Shown here in pieces: positions 1 through 8,960 of a stretch of DNA of 64,000 nt. The DNA comes from Pyruvatibacter sp. (GTDB taxonomy: Bacteria; Pseudomonadota; Alphaproteobacteria; CGMCC-115125). Where the stretch lies: NCBI RefSeq assembly GCF_040219635.1, contig NZ_JAVJSC010000009.1:434001-498000 (forward strand), read 5' to 3'. Position numbers and translations under genes: made by a program. How positions within the stretch are numbered: the first letter of the stretch is position 1; every line of letters starts with the position of its first letter. The notes under the pieces are model-generated. The model was not told the DNA's origin and ran no database searches. It saw only the letters and a list, made by a program, of their open reading frames with translations.

Positions 1-1
1 C

Positions 2-148
2 GAACAGGCCTTTGCCACCCACGCTGAACGCCTGTCCATTGGTGCCAGTGTGGATGCCGCCATGCAGATGACGGCGGCACTTGCCGCCCGGTTTGAGGTT
101 GAAGCCGCACTCCTGGCGGCTCGTATTCGCGATCTTTCAGTGCCCTGA
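2..148 (+). CDS. C-terminal fragment of an unidentified protein
   Basis: An open frame enters from the left edge and ends at TGA 146-148, giving the last 48 residues of a protein. The fragment is Ala-rich and looks helical (core TAALAARFEVEAALLAARIR), with no recognisable catalytic motif. It is followed by a 146-bp intergenic region before the response regulator, so it belongs to a separate or upstream transcription unit. I do not recognise the family. Confidence 0.55.
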   Translation, partial: EQAFATHAERLSIGASVDAAMQMTAALAARFEVEAALLAARIRDLSVP

Positions 149-210
149 ACAACCAAAAGCCCGCGCCACACACAACCGAAAACCCGTAAAAGTCGAAAAA
201 ATACCGCCCA

Positions 211-225
211 CTAATACACTTTTAA
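211..225 (+). promoter_or_regulatory. Near-consensus CtrA box upstream of the response regulator operon
   Basis: CTAA-N7-TTAA differs by one base from the CtrA recognition pattern TTAA-N7-TTAA. It lies about 70 bp upstream of the response regulator start. This is sequence resemblance only; its weight comes from similar boxes before sciP, fliF, fliI and cheA in the same window. Confidence 0.35.
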
Positions 226-294
226 CGTGTACTCGGCACACTCTCTCAACCGAAAACGAGCACACCCGTCGCTCCGGAGGGGGGACCGACATCT

Positions 295-942
295 ATGGCA
301 GATCTCAATTTCAGGCGCATCCACCTCCTCGTTGTCGAGGACAACCTGTTCATGCGCAATCTCTACAGCGCCATTCTGCGCGCCATGGAGTTTGAACAGA
401 TTCAGATGGCCGCCGACGGCTCGGAAGCCTTTGAACTGATGCGCGACTTTCCGCCCGACATCATCATCACCGACGCGGCCATGCAGCCGCTGGACGGCTT
501 CGACTTCGTGCATCTGGTGCGCACCGCCGCCGATAGTCCGGACCCACTGGTACCGATCATCATGGTAACGGGCTATCACAACCGCGCCTGTGTGGAACGC
601 GCACGCGACGTGGGGGTGAACGAATATCTGGCTAAGCCGGTGACGCCTGCGGGGCTGTATTCGCGCATCACCCAGGTCATTTCCAAACCGCGGCCCTACG
701 TGCGCAGCAACAACTACTTCGGCCCCAACCGCCGACGCCGCAGCAACGCCAATTATTCAGGCCCCTTCCGACGCGAAAGCGACAAGATAGTGGGGCCCCC
801 AACACGCGCTCAGGCGCACGCAAACGGCAAACCCAAAACCCAACAGCGCAGTTCCCTCAGCCTTATTCAGAACAGAGCACAGGGCCTGACATTGCGCACC
901 TCCAACGACGACGCATCCATAACCTGGGGAGCCACACAATGA
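295..942 (+). CDS. Response regulator with receiver domain and Arg-rich C-terminal tail
   Basis: Residues 8-130 form a complete receiver domain: acidic residues E15/D16, phospho-acceptor D60, T92 and K114 in the KP motif are all present. There is no DNA-binding domain. The remaining 85 residues are basic and polar, with two tyrosine-containing GP-x-RR repeats (YFGPNRRRR, YSGPFRR), a tail style I associate with single-domain alphaproteobacterial regulators. An AGGGGGG ribosome-binding site precedes the ATG. The stop overlaps the next start as ATGA, so it is co-translated with an HPt-like protein and likely forms a phosphorelay pair with it. The cognate kinase is not in the window. Confidence 0.85.
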   Translation: MADLNFRRIHLLVVEDNLFMRNLYSAILRAMEFEQIQMAADGSEAFELMRDFPPDIIITDAAMQPLDGFDFVHLVRTAADSPDPLVPIIMVTGYHNRACVERARDVGVNEYLAKPVTPAGLYSRITQVISKPRPYVRSNNYFGPNRRRRSNANYSGPFRRESDKIVGPPTRAQAHANGKPKTQQRSSLSLIQNRAQGLTLRTSNDDASITWGATQ

Positions 943-1454
943 AGCCGATATTTTTCAAAGCCGACGGCAGGCTGAAAAGACTCTTCGGGCGCAATCTGCC
1001 ATCCACAATACCCCCCGCCCTCGAAAAAAAGGCGAACGCCGCCATTCAGAACATCGCGCCGGAAGTAGCCGCCGATGTGCACGCCCGTGCCCAGGACCTG
1101 TACCGCCTCACAGACGGCCTGAGTGACATCACGCCGGACCAGATACAGACCGTGTTTGAAACAGCGCACGAACTGCGCGGCGTGTGCGGCACGGTCGGGC
1201 TGTTTATTCCCGGCGGCATCGCCAACGCGCTATGTGCCTATATTGAAGAACTGCAACAGGCGCGCCTGATGCCGCGCGCCAATATCATCTGGCTGCATGT
1301 CAGTTCCCTCAAACGGGCACTGAACGAAGACACCGCCGCAGACACCATCGGCACCTATCTGATCGAAAGCCTGCGCGACCTGCGCAACAAGGAACTTGAG
1401 GCCACCCGTCAGGAGTTCTCCCGACCGCTCAAATCATTCAAAAACATCTCCTGA
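939..1454 (+). CDS. HPt-like phosphotransfer protein
   Basis: The 171-residue protein has a helical core with the sequence AHELRGVCGTVGL (H77, R80, G81). This fits the histidine phosphotransfer motif H-x-L-K/R-G followed by a small-residue stretch. No kinase or receiver domain is present. The start overlaps the stop of the response regulator by 4 bp, so the two are translationally coupled and probably exchange phosphate. The N-terminal 45 residues are basic and not part of the domain. The assignment rests on the motif and the context; a degenerate HPt fold without phosphotransfer is the main alternative. Confidence 0.65.
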   Translation: MKPIFFKADGRLKRLFGRNLPSTIPPALEKKANAAIQNIAPEVAADVHARAQDLYRLTDGLSDITPDQIQTVFETAHELRGVCGTVGLFIPGGIANALCAYIEELQQARLMPRANIIWLHVSSLKRALNEDTAADTIGTYLIESLRDLRNKELEATRQEFSRPLKSFKNIS

Positions 1455-1548
1455 GCATGGGTCAGGGGCAGCAATGCTTGCGCATTGCGCATTGCGCAGG
1501 AGCCGGGGTGGTGTCAGACTTCGCCATCGGAAAAGTCGTGAGGTCGAA

Positions 1549-2535
1549 ATGCACCCGGTGTGCGTCAAGACGAACAAGACAGGTGCTGCGGTTGCGCTGG
1601 CCATCGGCACGCTTGCCGCGCTGACACTTCTTCCGCCCCCCTCTTTCGCCAACGTTTTTGACACCGACGACCGTCGTCCGCTGACGGCGGAGGACGGTTT
1701 TTCAGCCGTCGGCCAGTTTGCGTGTGCCAACTCAACCCGTCTGCCGGTCGGCACTATCGTCTCTCACCCCTCCCTCGCACCCGACCGGGATTTTGAGCTT
1801 GTGGCAACCGTCGCCCACACATTCAGCGGTCGCCACAATCAGATGCAGACAACCTGCGCCTTCTTGCCCGGCGGACATGAAGCCGATGCAACGCCCGTGG
1901 TGCATGTGGCGCTGGGCACCCTCAACCCTGGCCGCGCCTGGCATCATGACTGGGCGATTGCTGTTGTGAAGGGCCGCATATCCGACGCCTACGGATCATT
2001 GCCGCTTGCCACCATCACCGGCGACGACCTTGAACCGCTGGAGCAACAAGGTGCGCGCTATGCGCTGGTCGGCAAGAACGGCGAACGCCCGCAAATGCTG
2101 ATCTCTGAAAATTGTGCGCCGGTGCCCAAGCTGCACTGGCACCACGGCTATTTTTCAGATGGCGAGTTCAACCACAACTGCGACATGATTCCCGGCTGGT
2201 CCGGCGGCCCGCTGGTGCTCATCCACGAGGGTACGCGGCAGATTGTTGGCATCAACGCAACAGAGCTTAACGGCATTGTCCACAAGGTGGGCGATGAATA
2301 TCACCCGCGCATGTTCGCCAACACAGCCATCCGGTTTGATGGCGAGTTCAGGGCCACCCTCGACCGTCTGGCGGCGTCACCGCCGCCGGTCATCAGCACA
2401 CCTGATGTCGAAACAATGGCATTTTCTGTTCTGCCCGGCTCATGTACCGGCACCGCTGACACCACGTCTGACATCCTCGCTCTCGCGGTCGAAATCGCGT
2501 TGGTGCCCACAGCGCAGGCAACCTCAATCTGCTGA
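1549..2535 (+). CDS. Secreted trypsin-like serine protease (S1 family)
   Basis: The protein begins with a basic N-terminus and a hydrophobic stretch at residues 12-34 ending near FAN, a Sec signal peptide. A trypsin-type triad is visible: H90 in VATVAHTF, D134 in HHDWAIAVV and S218 in GWSGGPL, in the correct order and spacing. Several cysteines could form disulfides outside the cytoplasm. I start at ATG 1549, preceded by GTGAGG, because the longer upstream frame overlaps the HPt gene and would bury the signal peptide. The C-terminal 50 residues are low in motif content. Substrate is unknown. Confidence 0.75.
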   Translation: MHPVCVKTNKTGAAVALAIGTLAALTLLPPPSFANVFDTDDRRPLTAEDGFSAVGQFACANSTRLPVGTIVSHPSLAPDRDFELVATVAHTFSGRHNQMQTTCAFLPGGHEADATPVVHVALGTLNPGRAWHHDWAIAVVKGRISDAYGSLPLATITGDDLEPLEQQGARYALVGKNGERPQMLISENCAPVPKLHWHHGYFSDGEFNHNCDMIPGWSGGPLVLIHEGTRQIVGINATELNGIVHKVGDEYHPRMFANTAIRFDGEFRATLDRLAASPPPVISTPDVETMAFSVLPGSCTGTADTTSDILALAVEIALVPTAQATSIC

Positions 2536-2636
2536 GGCAACGCAGCGAGCCTCTGCGCAAATCACGGATGACGCCGCAGATTGCAGCGCTATAGTAGCTC
2601 CCGAAAAGACCAAAAGATTATCAGGGAGACTTCAAC

Positions 2637-4268
2637 ATGGCCTGGAACTTCGGTGACATCCTCGACACCATTGCCCCCGTGCTGCCCGGCGACAAGCCCG
2701 CGCTCATTCACATTGCCAAGGACGGCACCCCCGCCATCACTACTTGGGCGGAGTTTGATGCGCGCACCAACAACCTTGCCCGCCAGCTCATTGAGCGCGG
2801 CGCAAAGCCCGGCGACAAGGTGGCGTTTTATATGCGCAACCGCGCCGAATACGCCGAGCTGCTGGCAGCCTGCTTCAAGGCGCGGCTGACCCACGTCAAC
2901 GTCAACTACCGCTACCAGCCCGACGAGCTGCACTACATTTTTGATAATTCCGACGCCCAAACAATTGTGTATGGCGATGAGTTTGCCGCCAACATCGCCG
3001 CGCTAAAACCGCGCCTTGGCAAGGTCGGCACGTTCCTTGAGGTCACATCCGGCACACCCGCAAACGATTTTGCGCAGCGCTACGAAGATCTGACCCAGAT
3101 CGGCAATGGCGGGGCGCTTGGCATTGAACGCTCCGGCGACGACCAGTTGTTTTTGTACACCGGCGGCACCACCGGTATGCCCAAAGGCGTTATGTGGCCT
3201 GCCGACGATCTGCGTGAAGCCCAGTTGTATGCCCTGCGCGCACTGGGCCCCGTGCCTGAGACGCTGGATGAAATAAAAGCTGCCATCAAGGAAACCGGCA
3301 CCGGCGCAGGTCCGTTCATTCCCGCCTGCCCGATGATGCACGGCACCGGCCTGTTCACCGCCATCGGCAATATGATGAACGGCGGCTGCATCGTGACGCT
3401 GGACAATGAGCACCTTGATGCCCACGCCATCTGGAAGGCCGTCAACGATTACAAAGTCGAACAGATCGCCATTGTTGGCGACACCTTCGCCAAACCCATG
3501 CTGAAGGCACTGGAAGAAAAACCCGGTACATATGATCTGTCATCACTCATCAGCATCATTTCGTCCGGCGTCATGTGGTCGCTCGAAGTGAAACGCGAGA
3601 TGATAAAACACATGCCGCAAGCCATGCTGGCAGACAGCTTCGGCTCATCCGAAGGCATCGGCTTTGGCTCATCCATTTTCACCGCCGACGGCGAAGTGAA
3701 AACCGCCAAGTTCCAGATCGGCGAACGTTGCAAGGTGTTTGACGAAAACGATGAGGAAGTAGCCCCAGGCTCCGGCAAATCAGGCGTTATCGCCGTCGCC
3801 CAGCCCATTCCGCTTGGCTACTACAAGGACGAGGAAAAAACCGCCAAGACCTTCCGCACCATCAACGGTGTGCGCTACTCGATCCCCGGCGACTTCTGCA
3901 CCGTGGAAGAAGACGGCACGCTCACGCTGCTGGGCCGCGGCTCCGTATGCATCAACACCGGCGGCGAAAAAGTGTACCCGGAAGAAGTGGAAGAAGCCCT
4001 CAAGACCCACCCGGCGGTGGACGATGCCCTTGTGGTTGGTCTGCCCGATGAAAAATGGGGACAGGCCATCACCGGCATCATTACGCTGGCAACCGGACAG
4101 TCAGCCGACGAAGCCGCGCTGATTGCCCACGTGAAAAACAGCCTGGCGCACTACAAAGCCCCCAAACGCGTGCTTGTGGCGGCAAACGCGTTCCGCGCGC
4201 CCAACGGCAAGGCGGACTACAAGGGCGCCACCAGCTTTGCAAAACAGGAGCTGGGCATTGCCAGCTAA
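2637..4268 (+). CDS. AMP-dependent acyl-CoA synthetase (FadD-like)
   Basis: This 543-residue enzyme belongs to the ANL adenylating family, activating a carboxylate as acyl-AMP and then acyl-CoA. The P-loop-like motif YTGGTTGMPKGVMW (near residue 170) is intact. Later motifs include DSFGSSEG, PGDF, LLGRGSVCINTGGEKVYPEE and the C-terminal lysine in PNGKADYK. AGGGAGA precedes the ATG. The gene is followed by a dehydrogenase whose start overlaps its 3' end, and by two acyl-CoA dehydrogenases, so a role in fatty-acid or sterol side-chain breakdown is likely. Chain length and substrate cannot be read from the sequence. Confidence 0.85.
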   Translation: MAWNFGDILDTIAPVLPGDKPALIHIAKDGTPAITTWAEFDARTNNLARQLIERGAKPGDKVAFYMRNRAEYAELLAACFKARLTHVNVNYRYQPDELHYIFDNSDAQTIVYGDEFAANIAALKPRLGKVGTFLEVTSGTPANDFAQRYEDLTQIGNGGALGIERSGDDQLFLYTGGTTGMPKGVMWPADDLREAQLYALRALGPVPETLDEIKAAIKETGTGAGPFIPACPMMHGTGLFTAIGNMMNGGCIVTLDNEHLDAHAIWKAVNDYKVEQIAIVGDTFAKPMLKALEEKPGTYDLSSLISIISSGVMWSLEVKREMIKHMPQAMLADSFGSSEGIGFGSSIFTADGEVKTAKFQIGERCKVFDENDEEVAPGSGKSGVIAVAQPIPLGYYKDEEKTAKTFRTINGVRYSIPGDFCTVEEDGTLTLLGRGSVCINTGGEKVYPEEVEEALKTHPAVDDALVVGLPDEKWGQAITGIITLATGQSADEAALIAHVKNSLAHYKAPKRVLVAANAFRAPNGKADYKGATSFAKQELGIAS

Positions 4269-5334
4269 CCAACGCCCCGTCCTCGCCCTCACCGGCTCAT
4301 TGGCATCGTCAAAACCCGGTGAGGGCCGCGACCTCATTGAGCAGCACCTGACAACCGACTGGGACATTAAAACGTGGGACCACGCGGACGGCGAACCGGC
4401 GCTTGAAGCCCTGCTGGCGCACGCTGATGTGGTCGTGCCCGGCGTTGACACTTTGTTCGTTGGCGCGTTCTTCAAGGGTCTGAAAGCCAGCCCCGCGCTG
4501 CGTATGCTGCAAATCCCCTTTGCCGGCACAGACTGGTTGTCTGCCGAATTGCTGCCACCGCAGGCAATCGCCGCGGGCTGTAGCGGCCACGAAATCACCA
4601 TGGCGGAATACACGCTGGGGGCGATGCTGGAATGGGAAATCCGCCTGCGCATCATGGACCCGGACTTCCGCTCCGGAAGCTGGCAGTTCTCCGGTTCATC
4701 AAAAGATCCCGGCTCGTTCCACGGCGAACTCTGGAACAAGACCGTCGGCATCATCGGCTATGGCGGCATCGGTGAGGAAACCGCCAGACGCGCCAAAGCC
4801 TTCAGTATGCGGACCATGGGTCTCAAACGGTCTGCTGCAACGTGCCCGCCTGAACTGGATTGGCTGGGCGCAACGGCTGATGACCCAAATGCCCTCAACA
4901 CGCTTCTGACACAAAGCGACTACGTAGTGCTGGCCTGCGACCTCAATGAGTCGACGCGCGGCATGATCGGTGCCGACGAACTGGCCACAATGAAAGGCAG
5001 CGCCGTTATCATCAATGTCGCGCGCGGCGAAGTCATACAGGAGGAGCCGTTCTATCACGCCCTCAAATCAAAACAGATTGCCGGTGCGGTCATCGACACC
5101 TGGTATCGCTACCCGGCACGCGGCCTTGCACCCGGTGAAACACCGGCGGACCCTTCGCCCTCGGCGTTTCCCTTTACGCAGCTTGGAAACGTCATTGTCA
5201 CCCCGCACTGCTCCGCCCATTCGCGCAACGCCGATTACCGCCGCATGATCTCCATTGCCGCCAACCTCGACAAGCTGGCGCGCGGTGAAACCCCTGACCG
5301 CGTGATGGTGCGCGGCACGGGTTTTGCAGCCTAG
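4258..5334 (+). CDS. D-isomer-specific 2-hydroxyacid dehydrogenase family protein
   Basis: The C-terminal half is an NAD-binding Rossmann domain (GIIGYGGIGEETARR). It is followed by the family landmarks ACDLNESTRGMIG, NVARGEVIQEEP and VTPHCSAHS, the last holding the catalytic histidine. About 358 residues is normal for the family. No ATG fits. TTG at 4258 is preceded by AGGAG at 4246-4250 with 7-bp spacing, and this start overlaps the acyl-CoA ligase gene by 11 bp, implying translational coupling. The substrate is probably a 2-hydroxy or 2-keto acid linked to the ligase pathway, which is inference. Confidence 0.8.
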   Translation: MPANQRPVLALTGSLASSKPGEGRDLIEQHLTTDWDIKTWDHADGEPALEALLAHADVVVPGVDTLFVGAFFKGLKASPALRMLQIPFAGTDWLSAELLPPQAIAAGCSGHEITMAEYTLGAMLEWEIRLRIMDPDFRSGSWQFSGSSKDPGSFHGELWNKTVGIIGYGGIGEETARRAKAFSMRTMGLKRSAATCPPELDWLGATADDPNALNTLLTQSDYVVLACDLNESTRGMIGADELATMKGSAVIINVARGEVIQEEPFYHALKSKQIAGAVIDTWYRYPARGLAPGETPADPSPSAFPFTQLGNVIVTPHCSAHSRNADYRRMISIAANLDKLARGETPDRVMVRGTGFAA

Positions 5335-5398
5335 GGCACCAGCCTTGCGCAAATGACGTAGTGGGTATCCCGGTCGCCCGGTGTAGCGTCGCCGCCCC

Positions 5399-6238
5399 AT
5401 GACCGACACAACAGTCATCTTCATCCTGCTGCTGACCGCCGTCATGCACGCCACCTGGAACACGGCCCTCAAGGCCGGAACAGATCGCGTGCTGGATATG
5501 GCCGCCATGCGCGTGTCCGGCATTATTTTTGCGTTGGTGCTGATCCCGTTTGTGCCGCTGCCGGACGCTGCCGCATGGCCCTATCTCATCGCCAGCGCCG
5601 CTGCGCACATGGTCTATTTCGGCTGCCTGATTGCCTCCTACAATCGTGGCGACCTCAGTCAGGTTTACCCCATCGCCAGAGGGTCGGCGCCGCTGCTGGT
5701 GGCCCTTGCGGCCTATCTCACCATTGCAGAAACACCCACAGCACTTGGTCTTGCGGGCGTCATCATCATTGCCATCGGCATCATTGTGGCGGGCACAGGT
5801 GCCTTCCGCCAGAACCTGCATGCCATCGGTTTCGCCCTCATCACCGGGCTCTCAATTGCCACATACTCCCTGCTTGGCGGCATTGGCGTGCGCGCGTCAG
5901 GCACCATTCTGGGCTATGCCGCATGGCTTGAACTGCTGTCCTGCGCGCCGTTCGTAGCCTTCGCCCTTGTTTATCGCAGGCGGCATGTGGTGGCCTATGC
6001 TTCAAGCCGCACCGCGCGGATTGCCCTGTTGCTCGGCTTCGGCAGCGCCTTCTCCTATCTGATTGTTCTGTGGGCAATGACGCTTCTGCCGCTGGCAACC
6101 GTCACCGCCGCGCGCGAAACCAGCGCCATATTCGCAGCCCTTGCAGGCGCTATTTTGCTGAAGGAACCCTTCGCTGGCAGGCGTATCGCGGCCGCAGCCC
6201 TGGTAACGCTCGGCATCGCATTGCTGGTGATCGGCTAG
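5399..6238 (+). CDS. EamA/DMT-family membrane transporter
   Basis: The 279-residue protein is almost entirely hydrophobic, with about ten predicted membrane segments in two repeated halves, as in the drug/metabolite transporter superfamily. The second half has the typical ending LLPLATVTAARETSAIFAALAGAILLKEP shape (only its outline is used here). Charged residues are confined to short loops. It sits between the 2-hydroxyacid dehydrogenase and the acyl-CoA dehydrogenases, but no clear ribosome-binding site precedes the ATG. Substrate is unknown; metabolite export is typical. Confidence 0.8.
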   Translation: MTDTTVIFILLLTAVMHATWNTALKAGTDRVLDMAAMRVSGIIFALVLIPFVPLPDAAAWPYLIASAAAHMVYFGCLIASYNRGDLSQVYPIARGSAPLLVALAAYLTIAETPTALGLAGVIIIAIGIIVAGTGAFRQNLHAIGFALITGLSIATYSLLGGIGVRASGTILGYAAWLELLSCAPFVAFALVYRRRHVVAYASSRTARIALLLGFGSAFSYLIVLWAMTLLPLATVTAARETSAIFAALAGAILLKEPFAGRRIAAAALVTLGIALLVIG

Positions 6239-6370
6239 CACGCGGCGGCCTCCGCAGCCATTCCAGGCGGCAAAACCGATTGCGGATTCAGGACTCGCCT
6301 TGTGGCGTCAGCCCTTTATATTCCCTGACAGAAAATCAGACACACGCTGCAACAGTCCGGGAGAGACCCC

Positions 6371-7567
6371 ATGGCCGACCTCGAAGCCTTCCGCAAAGAC
6401 GTTCAAGCCTGGCTTGAAGAAAACTGCCCCCCTTCCATGCGCACCCCCATGCCGGAAGAAGAAGTGGTGTGGGGTGGCCGCAACGCAACCTACCCCAACC
6501 CGGACTCCAAGAAGTGGCTGGATGCCATGGGTGCAAAAGGCTGGACCGCCCCCACATGGCCCGCAGCCTATGGCGGCGGCGGCCTTTCAAAAGAAGAAAA
6601 CATGGTGCTGCAGCAGGAGCTGCGCCGCATCAAGGCGCGCCCGGCGCTTAACTCCTTCGGCATCTGGATGCTTGGCCCGGCACTGCTTGAATTCGCCTCC
6701 GAACAGCAGAAGCAAAAGTTCATTCCGCCGATCGTGCGCGGTGAAATCCGCTGGTGTCAGGGCTACTCGGAACCAGGCGCCGGCTCAGACCTTGCCGGTC
6801 TGCAGACCAGCGCCGTGCTGGATGGCGACACCTACACAGTGAACGGCCAGAAGGTGTGGACCTCCTACGCCGACAAGGCCGACTGGATTTTCTGCCTCGT
6901 GCGCACCGACAAGACCGTGAAGCATGACGGTATTTCATTCCTGCTGTTCGACATGGCCTCACCGGGTGTATCCACCAAACCCATCAAGCTCATTTCCGGC
7001 TATTCACCGTTCTGCGAAACATTCTTTGACGACGTGAAGGTGCCTGCCGATCAACTGGTCGGCGAACTCAACAAGGGCTGGACCATCGCCAAGCGCCTGC
7101 TGCAGCACGAACGCGCAATGATCTCAGGCATGGGCCTTGGCGGTGCGCTGTCAGGCGCTACCGGACAGACCCTTGCCGGTGCGGCGAAAGAATATCTGGG
7201 TGACGACAACGGCAAAGTTGCAGACCCTGTCGTCCGCGAGCACATCACCAAGCACAACATGGACTCCAAAGCCTTCGCGCTGACCATGCGCCGCGTGCAG
7301 GAGGAAGCCAAGGCCGCCAACGATGTGAGCGCCACCTCGTCGGTGTTCAAGTTCTTTGGTACCGAACTCAACAAGCGCAAATATGAGCTGCTGATCGAAA
7401 CCATGGGCACTAAAATGCTCGGCTGGGAGCCGGACGACACCTATTCGGCTGATGAAATCGGCAACACCCGCGCCTGGCTGCGGTCAAAAGCCAATTCCAT
7501 TGAAGGCGGCACCTCTGAAGTGCAGCTCAACATTATTGCCAAACGCGTGCTGGGTCTGCCGGATTAG
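6371..7567 (+). CDS. Acyl-CoA dehydrogenase
   Basis: This 398-residue FAD enzyme carries out alpha,beta-dehydrogenation of an acyl-CoA. Family signatures are visible: WCQGYSEPGAGSDLAGL (flavin/substrate-binding region), GQKVWTSYADKADW and the C-terminal IEGGTSEVQLNIIAKRVLG. GGGAGAG precedes the ATG. It is followed 52 bp later by a second, divergent acyl-CoA dehydrogenase. Such adjacent pairs often form heteromeric enzymes acting on sterol side chains or branched acyl-CoAs, as known for actinobacterial FadE pairs. Whether this pair does so is not established by sequence. Confidence 0.9.
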   Translation: MADLEAFRKDVQAWLEENCPPSMRTPMPEEEVVWGGRNATYPNPDSKKWLDAMGAKGWTAPTWPAAYGGGGLSKEENMVLQQELRRIKARPALNSFGIWMLGPALLEFASEQQKQKFIPPIVRGEIRWCQGYSEPGAGSDLAGLQTSAVLDGDTYTVNGQKVWTSYADKADWIFCLVRTDKTVKHDGISFLLFDMASPGVSTKPIKLISGYSPFCETFFDDVKVPADQLVGELNKGWTIAKRLLQHERAMISGMGLGGALSGATGQTLAGAAKEYLGDDNGKVADPVVREHITKHNMDSKAFALTMRRVQEEAKAANDVSATSSVFKFFGTELNKRKYELLIETMGTKMLGWEPDDTYSADEIGNTRAWLRSKANSIEGGTSEVQLNIIAKRVLGLPD

Positions 7568-7619
7568 TCCGGGCCCGGAGTTTTTATAAGCGCGAACACA
7601 TTTTTCAAGGGAGCACCCC

Positions 7620-8759
7620 ATGAGCTTCGTCCTCAACGAAGAACAGCAAATCCTGCGTGACAGCGCCAAAGGGTTCATTGCTGAAAAATCACCCGTTACG
7701 GAACTGCGCCGCCTGCGCGACAGCAACGACGCCAACGGCTATGACACCAAGCTGTGGTCGCAAATGGCCGAAATGGGTTTTGCCGGCATCATCATCCCCG
7801 AAGAATATGGCGGGGCAGGCTTTGGCTATCGCGGTCTTGGCCTCGTGCTCGAAGAAGCTGGCCGGTCGCTCACCGCATCACCGCTTGTGTCAACATCGCT
7901 GCTGTGTGCCTCCGCGCTGCTGATTGGCGGTTCGGAAGCCCAGAAAAAAGAGCTGCTTCCAAAAATCGCCGATGGCAGTCTCGTCATGGCCATGGCGATG
8001 GATGAAGGCGCGCATCACGCCCCCGCCAACATCGCCGCCACTGCCGGCAAGGACGGCGACAGCTATGTCCTCAACGGCACCAAGTCGTTCGTGCTGGACG
8101 GCCACGTGGCAGGCAAGCTGATTGTCGCCGCCCGCACCCACTCAACACCCGGCGACAAGACCGGCACCACGCTGTTCATTGTTGATGGCGATGCTGCAGG
8201 TCTCACCCGCACCCGCCATTCGATGGTGGATAGCCGCAACGCCGCCGAAGTGAAGCTCGACGGCGTGAAGGTCAGCCACGACAACGTGCTCGGCAATGTG
8301 GATGGCGGCTTTGCCATTCTCGACGAAGCCCTCGACCGTGCCCGCATCGGCCTCTCTGCTGAGATGCTCGGCGGCGCACTTGAAGCCTATGAGCGCACGC
8401 TGGACTACCTCAAGGAGCGCAAACAGTTCGGCGTTGTCATCGGCTCGTTTCAGGGCCTCAAACACCGCGCCGCCAAAATGTTCTGCGAGCTTGAGCTGTG
8501 CAAGTCTGTCGTGGCGGATGCGCTGCAGGCCATTGACGAGCGCCGCAACGACGTGGCCCAGGCAGCGTCGCTTGCCAAATCGCGCGTCGGGGCCGTGTTC
8601 AACGAAGTGTCGTCAGAAGCCGTGCAGATGCATGGCGGCATCGGCGTGACGGACGAATACGAAATCGGCTTCTTCCTCAAGCGCGCCCGCGTGGCAGACG
8701 CCACCTTTGGCAATGTCAGCTTCCACAGCCAGCGCTATGCCGAGCTGGAAGGCTATTAG
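7620..8759 (+). CDS. Acyl-CoA dehydrogenase, second subunit of a probable pair
   Basis: The 379-residue protein has the three-domain acyl-CoA dehydrogenase layout: an N-terminal helical domain (LNEEQQILRDSAKGF), a middle beta region (YVLNGTKSFVLDG) and a C-terminal helical domain (YLKERKQFGVVIGSFQGLKH, HGGIGVTDEYEIGFFLKRA). AAGGGAG precedes the ATG. It has diverged from the neighbouring dehydrogenase and lacks the GGTSE C-terminal signature. This is compatible with being the partner of an alpha2beta2 enzyme. Transcription probably continues from the previous gene. Confidence 0.88.
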   Translation: MSFVLNEEQQILRDSAKGFIAEKSPVTELRRLRDSNDANGYDTKLWSQMAEMGFAGIIIPEEYGGAGFGYRGLGLVLEEAGRSLTASPLVSTSLLCASALLIGGSEAQKKELLPKIADGSLVMAMAMDEGAHHAPANIAATAGKDGDSYVLNGTKSFVLDGHVAGKLIVAARTHSTPGDKTGTTLFIVDGDAAGLTRTRHSMVDSRNAAEVKLDGVKVSHDNVLGNVDGGFAILDEALDRARIGLSAEMLGGALEAYERTLDYLKERKQFGVVIGSFQGLKHRAAKMFCELELCKSVVADALQAIDERRNDVAQAASLAKSRVGAVFNEVSSEAVQMHGGIGVTDEYEIGFFLKRARVADATFGNVSFHSQRYAELEGY

Positions 8760-8834
8760 GCCGAAGGCCTGATAGCCTTCCATCCTTCGGCTCAACCGGA
8801 GGATCCAGGAATCCACGATCCTGCAAAAGCCCCA

Positions 8835-8930
8835 CTGCCTCCCCGCGGCTTGACCGCGGGGAGGCAGGGCAATGTGCGCAGGCTTTTTCCGCGCGGCACT
8901 GGACCCCGCGGTCAAGCCGCGGGGAGGCAG
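8835..8930. repeat. Inverted pair of REP-like palindromes (GCGG-cttga-CCGC type)
   Basis: Positions 8835-8867 form a perfect palindrome with 14-bp arms (CTGCCTCCCCGCGG) around CTTGA. A second copy of the core lies at 8904-8930 in the opposite orientation. The element lies between two convergent genes and could act as a bidirectional terminator or as a mobile REP-like unit. Related units occur elsewhere in this window. Confidence 0.8.
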
Positions 8931-8960
8931 ATGGACGGGTAGAGAAAGCACCGCATCGCC

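Noticed and set aside
1396..1548. Longer start for the serine protease
   Set aside because: It would overlap the HPt gene and place about 50 basic residues before the signal peptide.
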